The notes: a model not told the origin generated them from the letters alone. Counted from the first letter of the stretch, positions 8,627 through 17,150 are shown. The stretch: DNA of 54,295 nucleotides from Bacteroidales bacterium (GCA_030528885.1 JAUMXY010000017.1:1-54295); one strand, 5' to 3'. Program-made: numbers and translations.

Positions 8627-9662
8627 AGAAGAATACGAGAAGCATAAGCCTTTCGCTGGCGAGAAGAAACCTTCGATGTTGCGCCGAAGGGTGGGGCACG
8701 ACTATGAGTCTCGCCGCATGTACCTCATCACGATGACGGTGGAGGGGCGGAGGCCGCTGTTGGGGCGCTTGGTGGGGAGGAGCGATGCCCCCGAAGGGGC
8801 AGCGGATTGGCCGCATGTGGAGTTGTCGGAGTTGGGAAAGGCTGTGGAATATGAGTGGATGAATGTGACAAAGTATCACCCGGAGGTGTCGGTAGTGGCT
8901 CTCCAAATCATGCCCGACCATCTGCATGGCATCCTCTTTGTGCATGAGCGTATGCCACAGCATTTAGGACATATCATAAAGGGTTTTAAGGCAAGCACCA
9001 ACAAGCACTATCGCCGCCTTGTTCTTGGTGTTGAGTCTGCTGCGACGCCGTCGCTGCAAAGAAAACAAAGGGAAAAGCGAGACCGAAGCCTTGACAACCG
9101 CCAACAGGGTATGCTGTGGAGCCTTGGCTACAACGACCACATCCTTTCTGGCAAAGACGAACTCCAGCGGTGGCTCAACTATCTCCGCACCAACCCTCTT
9201 CGCCTTGCCATCAAACGTGAACACCCCGACCTTTTCCGCGTCCGCTTCGGCCTTGCCATTGCAGGACAGACCTATGCTGCCATAGGCAACCAGTTCCTCC
9301 TCAACAATCCACAGAAACTGCAAGTACAATGCTCCCGAAGCCTCACCGATGAACAAGTGGCAGAGCAGGTGGCTCTTTTCCTTGCCAAAGCACGACAGGG
9401 GGCTGTGCTCGTCTCTCCAGCCATCTCCAAAGGCGAACAAGCCATCATGCGCGCCGCCCTCGATGCCCACCTCCCCCTCATCTTCCTCACCCCCTGGGGC
9501 TTTAATACTTTCTCCAAGCCTGGACATCAGTACTTCCAAGCCTGTGCCGAAGGCCGCCTCCTCATCCTTGCCCCATGGGAACATCAGAACCAACGCATCC
9601 CCCTCACAAGAGAGATGTGCATGGCTTTGAATGGGATGACAAAGAGCATCTGTGTGAGATGA
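8619..9662 (+). CDS. REP-associated (RAYT-type) HUH transposase with extra C-terminal domain
   Basis: A 347-residue protein. Residues about 30-200 are an IS200/RAYT-like Y1 domain: strand MYLITMTVEGRRPLLG, VELSELG, the metal-binding HUH motif as PDHLHGIL (His101, His103), and the catalytic tyrosine region SLGYNDHIL (Tyr171). Such enzymes nick single-stranded DNA at hairpins; in proteobacteria they are linked to REP palindromes. Residues about 223-347 form a second domain with alternating strands and helices (GAVLVSPAISKGEQAIM, LPLIFLTPWG, EGRLLILAPWEH). This resembles the nucleotide-binding Rossmann-like SLOG/DprA fold, but that is inference. The gene overlaps the upstream HhH gene (ATGAATAA), so it sits inside a host operon without IS-like ends. 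Confidence 0.8.
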   Translation: MNKEEYEKHKPFAGEKKPSMLRRRVGHDYESRRMYLITMTVEGRRPLLGRLVGRSDAPEGAADWPHVELSELGKAVEYEWMNVTKYHPEVSVVALQIMPDHLHGILFVHERMPQHLGHIIKGFKASTNKHYRRLVLGVESAATPSLQRKQREKRDRSLDNRQQGMLWSLGYNDHILSGKDELQRWLNYLRTNPLRLAIKREHPDLFRVRFGLAIAGQTYAAIGNQFLLNNPQKLQVQCSRSLTDEQVAEQVALFLAKARQGAVLVSPAISKGEQAIMRAALDAHLPLIFLTPWGFNTFSKPGHQYFQACAEGRLLILAPWEHQNQRIPLTREMCMALNGMTKSICVR

Positions 9663-9753
9663 ATTAAAGTGAAAATACTCTTAAATTGAGTTAAGTAGTG
9701 TTATGGTTTAGTTTTTTTAGTGTCTTAATTTATGCTATATTGCTCTAAACACG

Positions 9754-9761
9754 TAACTTTG
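9754..9761 (+). promoter_or_regulatory. -7 promoter box of the SDR gene
   Basis: TAACTTTG lies only 8 nt before the ATG at 9770, so the predicted transcript would be nearly leaderless. No good -33 box is visible. Confidence 0.45.
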
Positions 9762-9769
9762 TAGAAAAA

Positions 9770-10483
9770 ATGAATATATTGATTGTTGGTGCCACATCGG
9801 GCATAGGAAAGGCTCTTTTGGAGAAATATGTAGAGATGGGGAATTTTGTGGTGGCTATTGGTCGTCGACACCAGTTATTGGACGAGTTGTACAAGAAGTA
9901 CAACGGGAAAGTGTTGGGAGAAAAGGCAGATGTGACAGACGTGGAAGCAATAGGGGTGGTGATGAGGAACATACAAAAGAGGTTGGGTGTGATTGATTTG
10001 TCGATAGTTTGTGCAGGTACAGGAGAACTTAATCCTTCTCTTGATAACGAATTGGAGTCTCCTTCTATACAGACAAATGTGGTGGGGTGGACGTTTGTGG
10101 TAGATGCCTTGTTCCATTTGTTTGAGCGACAAGGCAAAGGACATTTAGTTGCTATCACGTCTGTTGGAGGTCTCCGAGGTGAGCCAATAGCACCAGCTTA
10201 TAGTGCGACGAAAGCCTATCAGATCAATTATATGGAAGCTCTTCGGAAAAAAGCCTATAAAGAAGGCGGTATGATAACAGTGACGGATATACGTCCAGGG
10301 CTTGTTGATACAGCTATGGCAAAGGGCGAAGGTTTATTTTGGGTGATGCCAGCGGAGAAAGTGGCAGCACAAATTATTGCTGCCATCAGAAAGAAGAAGA
10401 GTGTGGCGTACGTCACAAAAAGATGGCATGTACTTGCTTGTTTGAACAAGTACATGCCATGGCTCTTGTATAAACGGATATAA
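9770..10483 (+). CDS. Short-chain dehydrogenase/reductase
   Basis: A 237-residue classical SDR. The cofactor-binding GATSGIGKAL motif is at residues 7-16, AITSVGG holds the catalytic serine, and YSATKAYQ (about residues 144-151) holds the catalytic Tyr and Lys. The substrate cannot be read from sequence. The C-terminal 20 residues (from KRWHVL to YKRI) are hydrophobic and basic, suggesting membrane association. The 3' end of the coding region contains a 14-bp perfect inverted repeat that works as a terminator for the convergent trpS gene; only 2 nt separate the two stop codons. Confidence 0.88.
   Translation: MNILIVGATSGIGKALLEKYVEMGNFVVAIGRRHQLLDELYKKYNGKVLGEKADVTDVEAIGVVMRNIQKRLGVIDLSIVCAGTGELNPSLDNELESPSIQTNVVGWTFVVDALFHLFERQGKGHLVAITSVGGLRGEPIAPAYSATKAYQINYMEALRKKAYKEGGMITVTDIRPGLVDTAMAKGEGLFWVMPAEKVAAQIIAAIRKKKSVAYVTKRWHVLACLNKYMPWLLYKRI
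10423..10460 (-). terminator. trpS terminator embedded in the SDR coding sequence
   Basis: ATGGCATGTACTTG (10423-10436) and CAAGTACATGCCAT (10447-10460) are a perfect 14-bp inverted repeat. On the minus strand the hairpin is followed by CTTTTTG, so it fits an intrinsic terminator for trpS located about 26 nt beyond the trpS stop and inside the last codons of the SDR gene. Confidence 0.7.
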
Positions 10484-10485
10484 TC

Positions 10486-11478
10486 TTAATACACCTTGAA
10501 ACCAATGATTTTGCGCACCTCACGGAGTGTGGCAGCCGCACTTTCGTGAGCCTTCTCGGCACCCATCTTCGCAACCTTGTCAAGCAGTTCTTGGTTGCTC
10601 TTGTATTCGAGGATGCGTTCGCGGATGGGAGCGAGCGTCTTGACGATGTCTTCTGCTAACTGCTTCTTCATGTCGCCGTAGCGGATGGACATGTCGTTCC
10701 ACTTTTCGTTGAAATAGTCGTAAGTGTCTTTTGATGAGGCAATCTCCATCAGGGTGAAGAGGTTTTGGATGACCTCTGGCTTCTGTTGGTTGGGTTCTGT
10801 TGGACCAGAGTCGGTCACAGCGCGCTTCACTTTCTTCTCAATGGACTTAGCATCCTCGTAGAGGTAGATGCAGTTACCTTCCGACTTGCCCATCTTGCCT
10901 GAGCCGTCCAGTCCTGGTATCTTGATGGCATGGTCGCCAAAGTAGAAGTTCTGAGGTTCGGGGAAGAACTCCACACCGTAGATGTTGTTGAAACGGCGGG
11001 CGCACTTGCGAGCCATCTCCATGTTCTGCTCTTGATCTTTTCCTACCGGCACTTTGGCTGCTCGGTGCTGAAGTATGTCGGCAGCCATCAGTGTAGGGTA
11101 GGTAAGCAGGCCTGCATTCACATTGTCGGGCTGTTTGCGAGCCTTCTCCTTGAAAGTGGTCACGCGTTCCAACTCACCGAGGTAGCAGTTCATGTTCAGA
11201 TAGAGATACAGCTCGATGGTGTCGGGCACGTCGCTCTGTATGTAGATGGTTGATTTCTCAGGGTCGATGCCGCAAGCCAGGTATTCAGCCAAAATGGTGC
11301 GAGCCGATTGCTGTATGTCTTCAGGCTTGGGGTGAGTGGTAAGCGAGTGCCAGTCGGCTATGAAGTAGTAGCAGTTATAGTCCTCCTGCATCTTCACGAA
11401 GTTCTGCACTGCTCCGTAGTAGTTTCCGAGGTGAAGGTTCCCCGTAGGGCGTATGCCGCTAAGTACAATCTCTTTCAT
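10486..11478 (-). CDS. trpS: Tryptophan--tRNA ligase
   Basis: A 330-residue class I aminoacyl-tRNA synthetase. The HIGH-type motif appears as GNLHLGNYYG at residues 11-20 and the KMSKS-type loop as GKMGKSEGN. The ATG at 11478 gives the usual TrpRS start (MKEIVLSGIRPTG). A longer frame reaching 11577 would begin upstream of the promoter box at 11501-11508 and is rejected. The enzyme charges tRNA-Trp with tryptophan. The gene is monocistronic, with its own promoter and a terminator in the convergent SDR gene. Confidence 0.96.
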   Translation of the reverse strand: MKEIVLSGIRPTGNLHLGNYYGAVQNFVKMQEDYNCYYFIADWHSLTTHPKPEDIQQSARTILAEYLACGIDPEKSTIYIQSDVPDTIELYLYLNMNCYLGELERVTTFKEKARKQPDNVNAGLLTYPTLMAADILQHRAAKVPVGKDQEQNMEMARKCARRFNNIYGVEFFPEPQNFYFGDHAIKIPGLDGSGKMGKSEGNCIYLYEDAKSIEKKVKRAVTDSGPTEPNQQKPEVIQNLFTLMEIASSKDTYDYFNEKWNDMSIRYGDMKKQLAEDIVKTLAPIRERILEYKSNQELLDKVAKMGAEKAHESAAATLREVRKIIGFKVY

Positions 11479-11500
11479 GTATTTATTTTTGTATTTTTTG

Positions 11501-11508
11501 CAAAGGTA
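11501..11508 (-). promoter_or_regulatory. -7 promoter box of trpS
   Basis: On the minus strand this reads TACCTTTG, 22 nt upstream of the trpS ATG. Confidence 0.6.
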
Positions 11509-11620
11509 CGGATAAGTGAACGAAAAACCAAACTTGTTTGGGTTTTTCTGAGTGGGAGTACCTTCGATGAAAGTCAAAGATGGCTTTTAGTATGGGCAAC
11601 TCAACTTTCTCTAAGGTTCT

Positions 11621-12409
11621 TCACTTCTTCCCCATCCACCTTTTCCGTTCCCCCTCCGCCATCTTTTCAATGGCGTATCTGAGCGTGGTGCGGGACATCT
11701 CGTGTGCATGTTGTTCGAGAAAGTCGCGGAGAAGATCCATGCTGATGCGCTTTCCCATCTCGCGGAGCATCCATCCGACTGCCTTGTGCATGAGATCATG
11801 AGGATGATGCAGGTGCATCTCTGCATAGCGGAGACACCACGAAGGGTCGCCTTGCTGCGAGGTCTTCCATGTGCAAACCATGCTGATGCGCTGTTTCCAG
11901 AGACAGGGGCTTTGTGCAAGGGAGTCCAGCACCTGTTGCTTGTATTCAAGATGAAGTCCTGCCGTTTTGCCGCCCAAGCAAGTGGGGAGCAGCAGCCAAT
12001 GTCCGATGACTTTCGGGGCCGACATATCGACCAAGTCCCAGTTGTTGGCTTGTTCGGCATACTTCAGGTAGAGCGTCACGATTTCGTCCCTTTGACGGAT
12101 GGCATCGGGGGTGTTGATGAGGCGTTTCTTAGCCAATCGTTCAAATTGATTAGCCAGCAACAACCATCCGCAGAGCCTCACCTCGTGCCAATGGCTCTTC
12201 AGCAACGTGGGTATCTCGCTCAGTGGTGTGTCCTTTGCCGCTTTCACCACCTCGCGTGTCTGTGGCACTTTGATGCCCAAAAACTCGTCACCCTCGCCAT
12301 ACTCACCTTTCCCCGTCTTGAAAAAGCCCATCAACACCCGCCGCTGCTCCTCGTCGTGCAGTGACTCCATATATTGAATAATGTCTTGGGCGGTAGTTAT
12401 TGTTTCCAT
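11621..12409 (-). CDS. AlkD-like DNA alkylation repair protein (HEAT repeats)
   Basis: A 262-residue all-helical protein of the DNA alkylation repair (AlkD/AlkC) family. Typical wording includes FFKTGKGEYGEGDEFLGIKVPQTR near residues 29-52, the NNWDLVDMSAPKVIG block, and the C-terminal HDLMHKAVGWMLREMGKR. AlkD folds into HEAT-like repeats and removes N3- and N7-alkylated purines without base flipping. It is the first of three minus-strand genes (to 14060) that all look like DNA base-repair proteins. It ends convergently after a small gap behind trpS. Confidence 0.87.
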   Translation of the reverse strand: METITTAQDIIQYMESLHDEEQRRVLMGFFKTGKGEYGEGDEFLGIKVPQTREVVKAAKDTPLSEIPTLLKSHWHEVRLCGWLLLANQFERLAKKRLINTPDAIRQRDEIVTLYLKYAEQANNWDLVDMSAPKVIGHWLLLPTCLGGKTAGLHLEYKQQVLDSLAQSPCLWKQRISMVCTWKTSQQGDPSWCLRYAEMHLHHPHDLMHKAVGWMLREMGKRISMDLLRDFLEQHAHEMSRTTLRYAIEKMAEGERKRWMGKK

Positions 12410-12515
12410 GTGAATGTCTTTCTCTGTTATGGATGTCTTTTCTTTGAAGTGAGTAGTTTAAGTGAAGAACGGAGAGATGATGCACTTCATAATTCAACTT
12501 AGGTTTTATTAGAAT

Positions 12516-13283
12516 TTACTCTTTATTATTTTCCCACTGCAAATGGCATTGAAACCATTTTTCATTATGTGCTCCTAACGCTCCAATTTGTCGAGGATGT
12601 GCTAAAGGAAGAACGTTCATATTTTTGCCATTGATTATTGCTTTAGAGGGATTTCCATATCCATATAAATTTACATATTCTTGCAATGACGTGTAATTCA
12701 CCTTGGTTATTCTATTTAAGAACTGCTGAATGGGAATATCACCCAGCAAAACAAGTAAATTTGCTTTTGATTCGCTCAGTTCAGCGAGAATCTCTTTGCT
12801 CCTATTTAGGTCACAGAAGACTGTTGGTCGTTTAGGAATCGTAACTTGATTGAGGCCGTATTGCTTTATTATAGGTTCATATTTTGCTTTCAGCACTCTA
12901 ACCTGGCTTGCATTCAGGCGTGTTTCAGGCAATAAATCACATAACCAAGCATCTTTTCTCTCATATCCCAATGGTGCAAGAATATGTTCATCCAGGACTT
13001 TTGCAGAAGGTCCATTTAAATGACTCCCTGCTGGTTCTAAAGTTCCAAGTTCATCTGGTATATGAATTTTACTGATAATTTCCTTGGCTTCATCAGGATT
13101 ACCATCCCAAAAAATTCTTGGTTCACTTGCAACTGCCAATGCCTGACATACTATTTTATTCCCTTTCTTCCATCTTGCATGAACAGCACTGGCATATACA
13201 CCAAGGACAAACACCTGCTTTGCAGTTCTGTCTTTTTGTACTAACGGTTGAACTATTTCACCAAAAGGATATTTGTATTCCAT
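12516..13283 (-). CDS. Uracil-DNA-glycosylase-fold protein, subfamily unknown
   Basis: A 255-residue soluble protein. I see features of the UDG-like fold: VFVLGVYASAVHARW at about residues 25-39 in the motif-1 position (family GxxPG/A), a central LLVLLGDIPIQQF strand, and VLPLAHPRQIG near residue 225 in the position of the HPS motif 2. The catalytic residues are unlike those of well-studied families, so base specificity is unknown. Its A/T-rich base composition differs from the G/C-rich genes on either side, which suggests later acquisition. It lies between the AlkD-like and AlkZ-related genes. Confidence 0.5.
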   Translation of the reverse strand: MEYKYPFGEIVQPLVQKDRTAKQVFVLGVYASAVHARWKKGNKIVCQALAVASEPRIFWDGNPDEAKEIISKIHIPDELGTLEPAGSHLNGPSAKVLDEHILAPLGYERKDAWLCDLLPETRLNASQVRVLKAKYEPIIKQYGLNQVTIPKRPTVFCDLNRSKEILAELSESKANLLVLLGDIPIQQFLNRITKVNYTSLQEYVNLYGYGNPSKAIINGKNMNVLPLAHPRQIGALGAHNEKWFQCHLQWENNKE

Positions 13284-13313
13284 AAATTCCGATTTATTAG
13301 TTATGACTATATC

Positions 13314-14060
13314 TTATTTCAATATCTTCTTAATTTGCCTCTCTGTAGCCTCTGGCTGCAGTTGGTGCAGGTGGTCGTACATCAGTTGGTAGGACTCTTC
13401 GGGGGTGTGGGAGCACTCACAGGCTTCGATACCGAGGAGTTCTTCGGGAGTGGTGAGGAGGGAAAGTCCCCATCCGTATTCACGACCATGCTTGTCCAGG
13501 GGATAGACAAAGTCTTCGGTGACGATGCGGCATGCCATCTGGAGACGGGTGACGTAGCCATCGAACTTGCTGCGCATCTTGCTTCCCGTGAATCCGCAAG
13601 CGTTGCGGAGGTCGCGGGTGATGAGGCTGCCCTGTTCGTTCAGCGTGGCGAGGATGGCATCCTCAATCGTTCCCTCTTCGGGAACAGGGTTTTGGCTGCG
13701 CCGCCAGTTGAAGAAGTCGGGCCACCACTTGCGGCTGATAAAGCCCGTCTTGCCTGCAAAGAACTTGCCATAGACGCAACCGCCCTCCTGAATGATAGGC
13801 CCTTTCCATTGCCACAGCGGCCACTCCCATCCGCCATCGGGGAATACGGTGTAGCGGCATTCTTCCGCCATCAGTGCTTCGGCGCTGTAACCCCGTATGC
13901 CGCTCTCCAGCAGCGGCAGAAAGCCCACCTGCTGGATGCACTCAATCAGTTCTGGGCAGGAATGTATCTCGTGCAGCGTTTGCTCTTCGTTCCCTGTTTG
14001 TGAACTTTGAAAATAGTCGGAAAATGCGCTCAAGTTTTTTAGGTTTTTAAGTTTGGGCAA
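13314..14060 (-). CDS. AlkZ-related winged-helix protein
   Basis: A 248-residue protein. The central segment ECRYTVFPDGGWEWPLWQW and the following ISRKWWPDFFNWRR are characteristic of a Bacteroidota family that I recall being named AlkZ-related (HTH_42-type glycosylases that unhook DNA crosslinks); I could not verify this by search. The segment GTIEDAILATLNEQGSLITRDLRNACGF reads as a winged helix. The only usable start is TTG at 14060: an in-frame stop lies immediately upstream and the nearby ATG is out of frame. An unseen frameshift at the 5' end is also possible. Confidence 0.6.
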   Translation of the reverse strand: MPKLKNLKNLSAFSDYFQSSQTGNEEQTLHEIHSCPELIECIQQVGFLPLLESGIRGYSAEALMAEECRYTVFPDGGWEWPLWQWKGPIIQEGGCVYGKFFAGKTGFISRKWWPDFFNWRRSQNPVPEEGTIEDAILATLNEQGSLITRDLRNACGFTGSKMRSKFDGYVTRLQMACRIVTEDFVYPLDKHGREYGWGLSLLTTPEELLGIEACECSHTPEESYQLMYDHLHQLQPEATERQIKKILK

Positions 14061-14154
14061 TCATGGTGGTGGGAAACTCTTCCGCTCGCGCAACAGCCCG
14101 ATTGTAAAACTTTACAAAATTAACTCTTCTCTGCCTATTCTCAAAGTTTTTCTG

Positions 14155-14162
14155 TATCTTTG
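14155..14162 (+). promoter_or_regulatory. -7 promoter box of nadD
   Basis: TATCTTTG lies 23 nt before the ATG at 14186. Because the alternative GTG start at 14162 overlaps this box, the box decides for the downstream ATG. Confidence 0.6.
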
Positions 14163-14185
14163 TGGCGCTAAATTTAATATTCCAC

Positions 14186-14764
14186 ATGAAGATAGGCATT
14201 TACGGAGGAAGTTTCAACCCCATACATAAGGGGCATACGCAGTTGGCGGCATCCATCGTGGCCCAAGGGCTTGTAGATGAGCTGTGGCTGTTGGTTTCGC
14301 CGCTCAATCCATTGAAACAAGATGTTTCGAAAGACATTGCAGCGTATGAGCATCGGCTGCAGATGGCACGCTTGGCAACAGAGAACGTCCCAGGCGTCGT
14401 TGTCTCTGACTTTGAGCGTCAGCTGCCCATTCCTTCCTATACTTTCAACACTCTTGGCGAACTCCGCAAGGCTTATCCCCAGCATGAGTTCCAGCTTGTC
14501 ATCGGCGCAGACAACTGGGAGCGCTTTCCCCGTTGGTATCATGCGCAAGACATCATCGACACTTATTCCATCCTCATCTATCGCCGTCCAGGCTGTCCGT
14601 TGGACGAGGCTGCCCTGCCGCCCTCGGTGCAGATGGTCACCACGCCGCTCTACGACATCTCTTCAACAGAGATAAGGGAGTCTGTCAGAAAAGGGCAGGT
14701 GCCGACAGAATGGGTAGATGAGCAGGTGGCAGAATACATCGCCGCGCATCAGCTGTATCGCTGA
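14186..14764 (+). CDS. nadD: Nicotinate-nucleotide adenylyltransferase
   Basis: A 192-residue nucleotidyltransferase. GGSFNPIHKGHTQLA (from residue 6) is the HxGH-type ATP-binding motif, and DISSTEIRESVRKG near the C-terminus is the ISSTxIR motif. NadD transfers AMP to nicotinate mononucleotide in NAD synthesis. The start is at 14186 (MKIGIYGGSF) rather than the upstream GTG. The gene stands alone and converges on the HhH outer-membrane gene through a shared hairpin at 14782-14821. Confidence 0.95.
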   Translation: MKIGIYGGSFNPIHKGHTQLAASIVAQGLVDELWLLVSPLNPLKQDVSKDIAAYEHRLQMARLATENVPGVVVSDFERQLPIPSYTFNTLGELRKAYPQHEFQLVIGADNWERFPRWYHAQDIIDTYSILIYRRPGCPLDEAALPPSVQMVTTPLYDISSTEIRESVRKGQVPTEWVDEQVAEYIAAHQLYR

Positions 14765-14781
14765 CCCGTTCTGAATGCCAT

Positions 14782-14821
14782 AGCAATGCCACGAGTGCCA
14801 TCAGCCATTCGTGGCATTGCT
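14782..14821. terminator. Probable bidirectional terminator
   Basis: Perfect 13-bp arms (14782-14794 and 14809-14821) lie between the convergent stops of nadD and the HhH outer-membrane gene. T-runs are short on both sides, so strength is uncertain. Confidence 0.6.
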
Positions 14822-14823
14822 GT

Positions 14824-16908
14824 TTAGAACCTCCAGCGCACTTGCACCTGCAGGTCCTCCCTGTGGCTGCTGTCAATCATTTGCAGCCCGCTGCCAATCG
14901 TATCACGGTTTAAGTATTTGGTCATGCCCAGCTTAGCGTTGAGAAAGAGCTGGTTTTTGATGATAGGGATGTTGGCGAGAAGGGTAGTGCGTATGCCCTT
15001 ATAATAATAAGATGTGGAACCGAAAGAGTAGAGCAGCGTCGGTTCGTAATTGTACACGCGTGCATTGTAGCTGTCTGTGTCGAAATAAGTGAATCCGACG
15101 TCTATGCGGCATTGGCTTTTGAGGCTTTGCCAACGTATGTTTCCGCCAGCCGCAAAGCCGTATTCGTTGGGATTGCTGCCGAATGTCACCATTGTGCCTA
15201 TAGCTGATGCTCGCAAGGAGACTGAAGGGGACAGCTTGCAGTTCAGTTGCAGTTTGAGGTTTTGGTTGGTGTTGTATTCGAGGACGGTGAACTTGCCGTC
15301 ATTCCTGTCGTAGGTGAAATCCTTCTGCTTAGACTTGATGCGGTATCTGGCTTGCAGGCTCCATTCTTCTCGGGGCGAGTACACGGCTTGCGCCACCCCT
15401 TCGTATCCGTATGAACTGCCCGGCACCCCTTGCTTCATCCAGGGGAAGTACATGGCATCGACATACGTGTCGATGAGCAGATTCCTGAAAGCGCTTGAGC
15501 TCCATCCCAGAAAAATGCCGTCCTCGTTTTGTACCGATGCGTTCTCACCGAAAGCCTTTCCGTTGATGCTGACGAACTTTGCGCCGTAATGCCTGCCGAT
15601 AAGGGTCAGGGTGTTGCTGCCGTCCACTCTCCACCTGATTGAATTGAGCGTGGCAAACCCATTCTGCTTGTCTGTGGCGCTGTAAGCCGTCTCGCCCCCC
15701 AATGTGATGGCGTTAAGCCGACATGAGTAAGAGAGGCTGCCTACCAGAAAATCTTTTCCGCTGGCGTTATAGAGTCTGTAGTATGACGATTCTGTATCGT
15801 TCTTGGGAGCAAGCGGAATCGAGAAATGCGTGGCTACAGCAGTAGCGGACAGCTGCAGGAAGTCATTTGCCCAATGCACGTTGCCTCCCACGTCTGTAAT
15901 TCCCACGTTCCCCTTCTTGCTCCGTTCCAACTGGGTGCGGTGCAGCCCGTCCGTCTTCAGCGAAGAGATGCCGGCAGAATCCTTGCTGTAAGTCCCATCT
16001 CCTTGTCGGCGAGAGGCAAAGGCCGATAACGTCCAGCCGTCCAGCCGCAAGGTGGCGCCTCCTCCCGTGAAGTACCCAGCCTCTGCCGTGGACGAATGCT
16101 TTGTGATGCCAGCATCCATTTTGTCTACGGAATTAATCATCATCATCTTTCCGAACTTGGCAGATGTGTTGACCGCAAGCCCTTTTCCAAAACTGATTTT
16201 ATAGTTTCCGACGATGGCTCTCTTGACCACTCCTATGTCTTGCAGCATGATGTAGCCTGCCACATGGTCTATGCCCTTTTCTCCAGCATCCTTTTCCATC
16301 TGCATGCCTGCAAACAAGTGGTTCTTGCTGGCAAAGGCGTATCGGAAAGCATGGTGAAGCGGGTCGCCTCTATATACCTTGTTGGGTGACTTTTCCAACA
16401 CCTCCTGAGGAAAGTCTGCGAATCCTGCCCGTTGGTAGAAAGGAATGTCGCTTCGAACCACTAATTCATGCTTCCCCTCCTTCAGCAGGCTTTTAGCGGT
16501 GATGTCCGGTCGCTCTACCTCCATCATGGTCTTGGGGCTCACCCGTACAAACAGCTTCAGCATCTCCCTGTCGGCTCTCCCCAAACTGCTGATGAACATC
16601 AGCTCGCCTAACGAATAGACAGGCTTGTTCTTTTCGATGTAACGTGTGATGTCGCTAATCTGCTCTTCGTTCAGAAATGGCAAAACAAACAAGTCTTCCT
16701 GTGCAAGCATGTTGATGTCCAAAGGATTGCTGTGCAATTCGAAGAGCTGCTCCATCAGTTCTCTGTCCATGCTTTCCTCTTCTCCGTATTCGGTTGCCAT
16801 CAAATCGACAAAATATTCCCATTGCATTGGGGATTCATTCTCTGCTGTCTGGCAGAAAGCATGGCTAACGGCAATCAATAGCAATATGAGGAAACAACAT
16901 TTTTTCAT
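14824..16908 (-). CDS. Outer-membrane beta-barrel protein with N-terminal helix-hairpin-helix region
   Basis: A 694-residue exported protein. The start at 16908 gives a clean signal peptide (MKKCCFLILLLIAVSHAFCQ); the frame can be extended to 16950 but that would cross the promoter box at 16928-16935. Residues about 50-130 contain HhH-like units (NPLDINMLAQEDLFVLPFL, KPVYSLGELMFISSLG). The remaining about 550 residues have alternating polar/hydrophobic strands rich in aromatics and end in VQVRWRF, with a terminal Phe as in outer-membrane barrels. The architecture is common in Bacteroidota, but I know of no tested function. The second HhH protein at 7739 makes DNA contact at the cell surface a reasonable but unproven idea. 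Confidence 0.75.
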   Translation of the reverse strand: MKKCCFLILLLIAVSHAFCQTAENESPMQWEYFVDLMATEYGEEESMDRELMEQLFELHSNPLDINMLAQEDLFVLPFLNEEQISDITRYIEKNKPVYSLGELMFISSLGRADREMLKLFVRVSPKTMMEVERPDITAKSLLKEGKHELVVRSDIPFYQRAGFADFPQEVLEKSPNKVYRGDPLHHAFRYAFASKNHLFAGMQMEKDAGEKGIDHVAGYIMLQDIGVVKRAIVGNYKISFGKGLAVNTSAKFGKMMMINSVDKMDAGITKHSSTAEAGYFTGGGATLRLDGWTLSAFASRRQGDGTYSKDSAGISSLKTDGLHRTQLERSKKGNVGITDVGGNVHWANDFLQLSATAVATHFSIPLAPKNDTESSYYRLYNASGKDFLVGSLSYSCRLNAITLGGETAYSATDKQNGFATLNSIRWRVDGSNTLTLIGRHYGAKFVSINGKAFGENASVQNEDGIFLGWSSSAFRNLLIDTYVDAMYFPWMKQGVPGSSYGYEGVAQAVYSPREEWSLQARYRIKSKQKDFTYDRNDGKFTVLEYNTNQNLKLQLNCKLSPSVSLRASAIGTMVTFGSNPNEYGFAAGGNIRWQSLKSQCRIDVGFTYFDTDSYNARVYNYEPTLLYSFGSTSYYYKGIRTTLLANIPIIKNQLFLNAKLGMTKYLNRDTIGSGLQMIDSSHREDLQVQVRWRF

Positions 16909-16927
16909 ATCCTTTGGCTTTTCCTCA

Positions 16928-16935
16928 CAAAGATA
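16928..16935 (-). promoter_or_regulatory. -7 promoter box of the HhH outer-membrane gene
   Basis: On the minus strand TATCTTTG lies 19 nt before the ATG at 16908. Confidence 0.6.
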
Positions 16936-17089
16936 TGACATCCCCATCACATTTGCAATCTTTTTCTCTTCAACTTTATATCGTGGGCATGAAATGGCCT
17001 TTTTGTGGAAAGAAAAAATCCTCTTCCGATGTCCTTAAAATCTCTTCACTCTTTGTCTTTAAAAACGCTGCGCTTTACACCTCAAAACC

Positions 17090-17150
17090 GGTGAGAGTCT
17101 CACCTCCCCATCGGTGAGACTCTGACCGTACCATCGGTGAGACTCTCACC
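17090..17150. repeat. Mini-palindrome array, family B
   Basis: Three 15-nt units GGTGAG-3 nt-CTCACC start at 17090, 17113 and 17136, exactly 23 nt apart; the middle unit has one arm mismatch (CTGACC). Spacers are TCCCCATC and GTACCATC. The flanks (CTCAAAAC before, GATTTTGAG after) are themselves inverted, so the whole array is a larger dyad. It lies in the divergent region between the HhH outer-membrane gene and the glycosyltransferase leader. Confidence 0.85.

Noticed and set aside
8766-8830. GCCCC/GGGGC palindrome inside the RAYT gene as a family A array unit
   Set aside because: Only one copy, its loop and arms differ from family A, and it lies in conserved coding sequence.
11479-11577. 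Longer trpS start
   Set aside because: The extension contains the promoter box and an A/T-rich stretch; TrpRS proteins start at the position of the 11478 ATG.
14162-14185. GTG start for nadD
   Set aside because: It overlaps the -7 promoter box; the ATG at 14186 begins the conserved NadD N-terminus.
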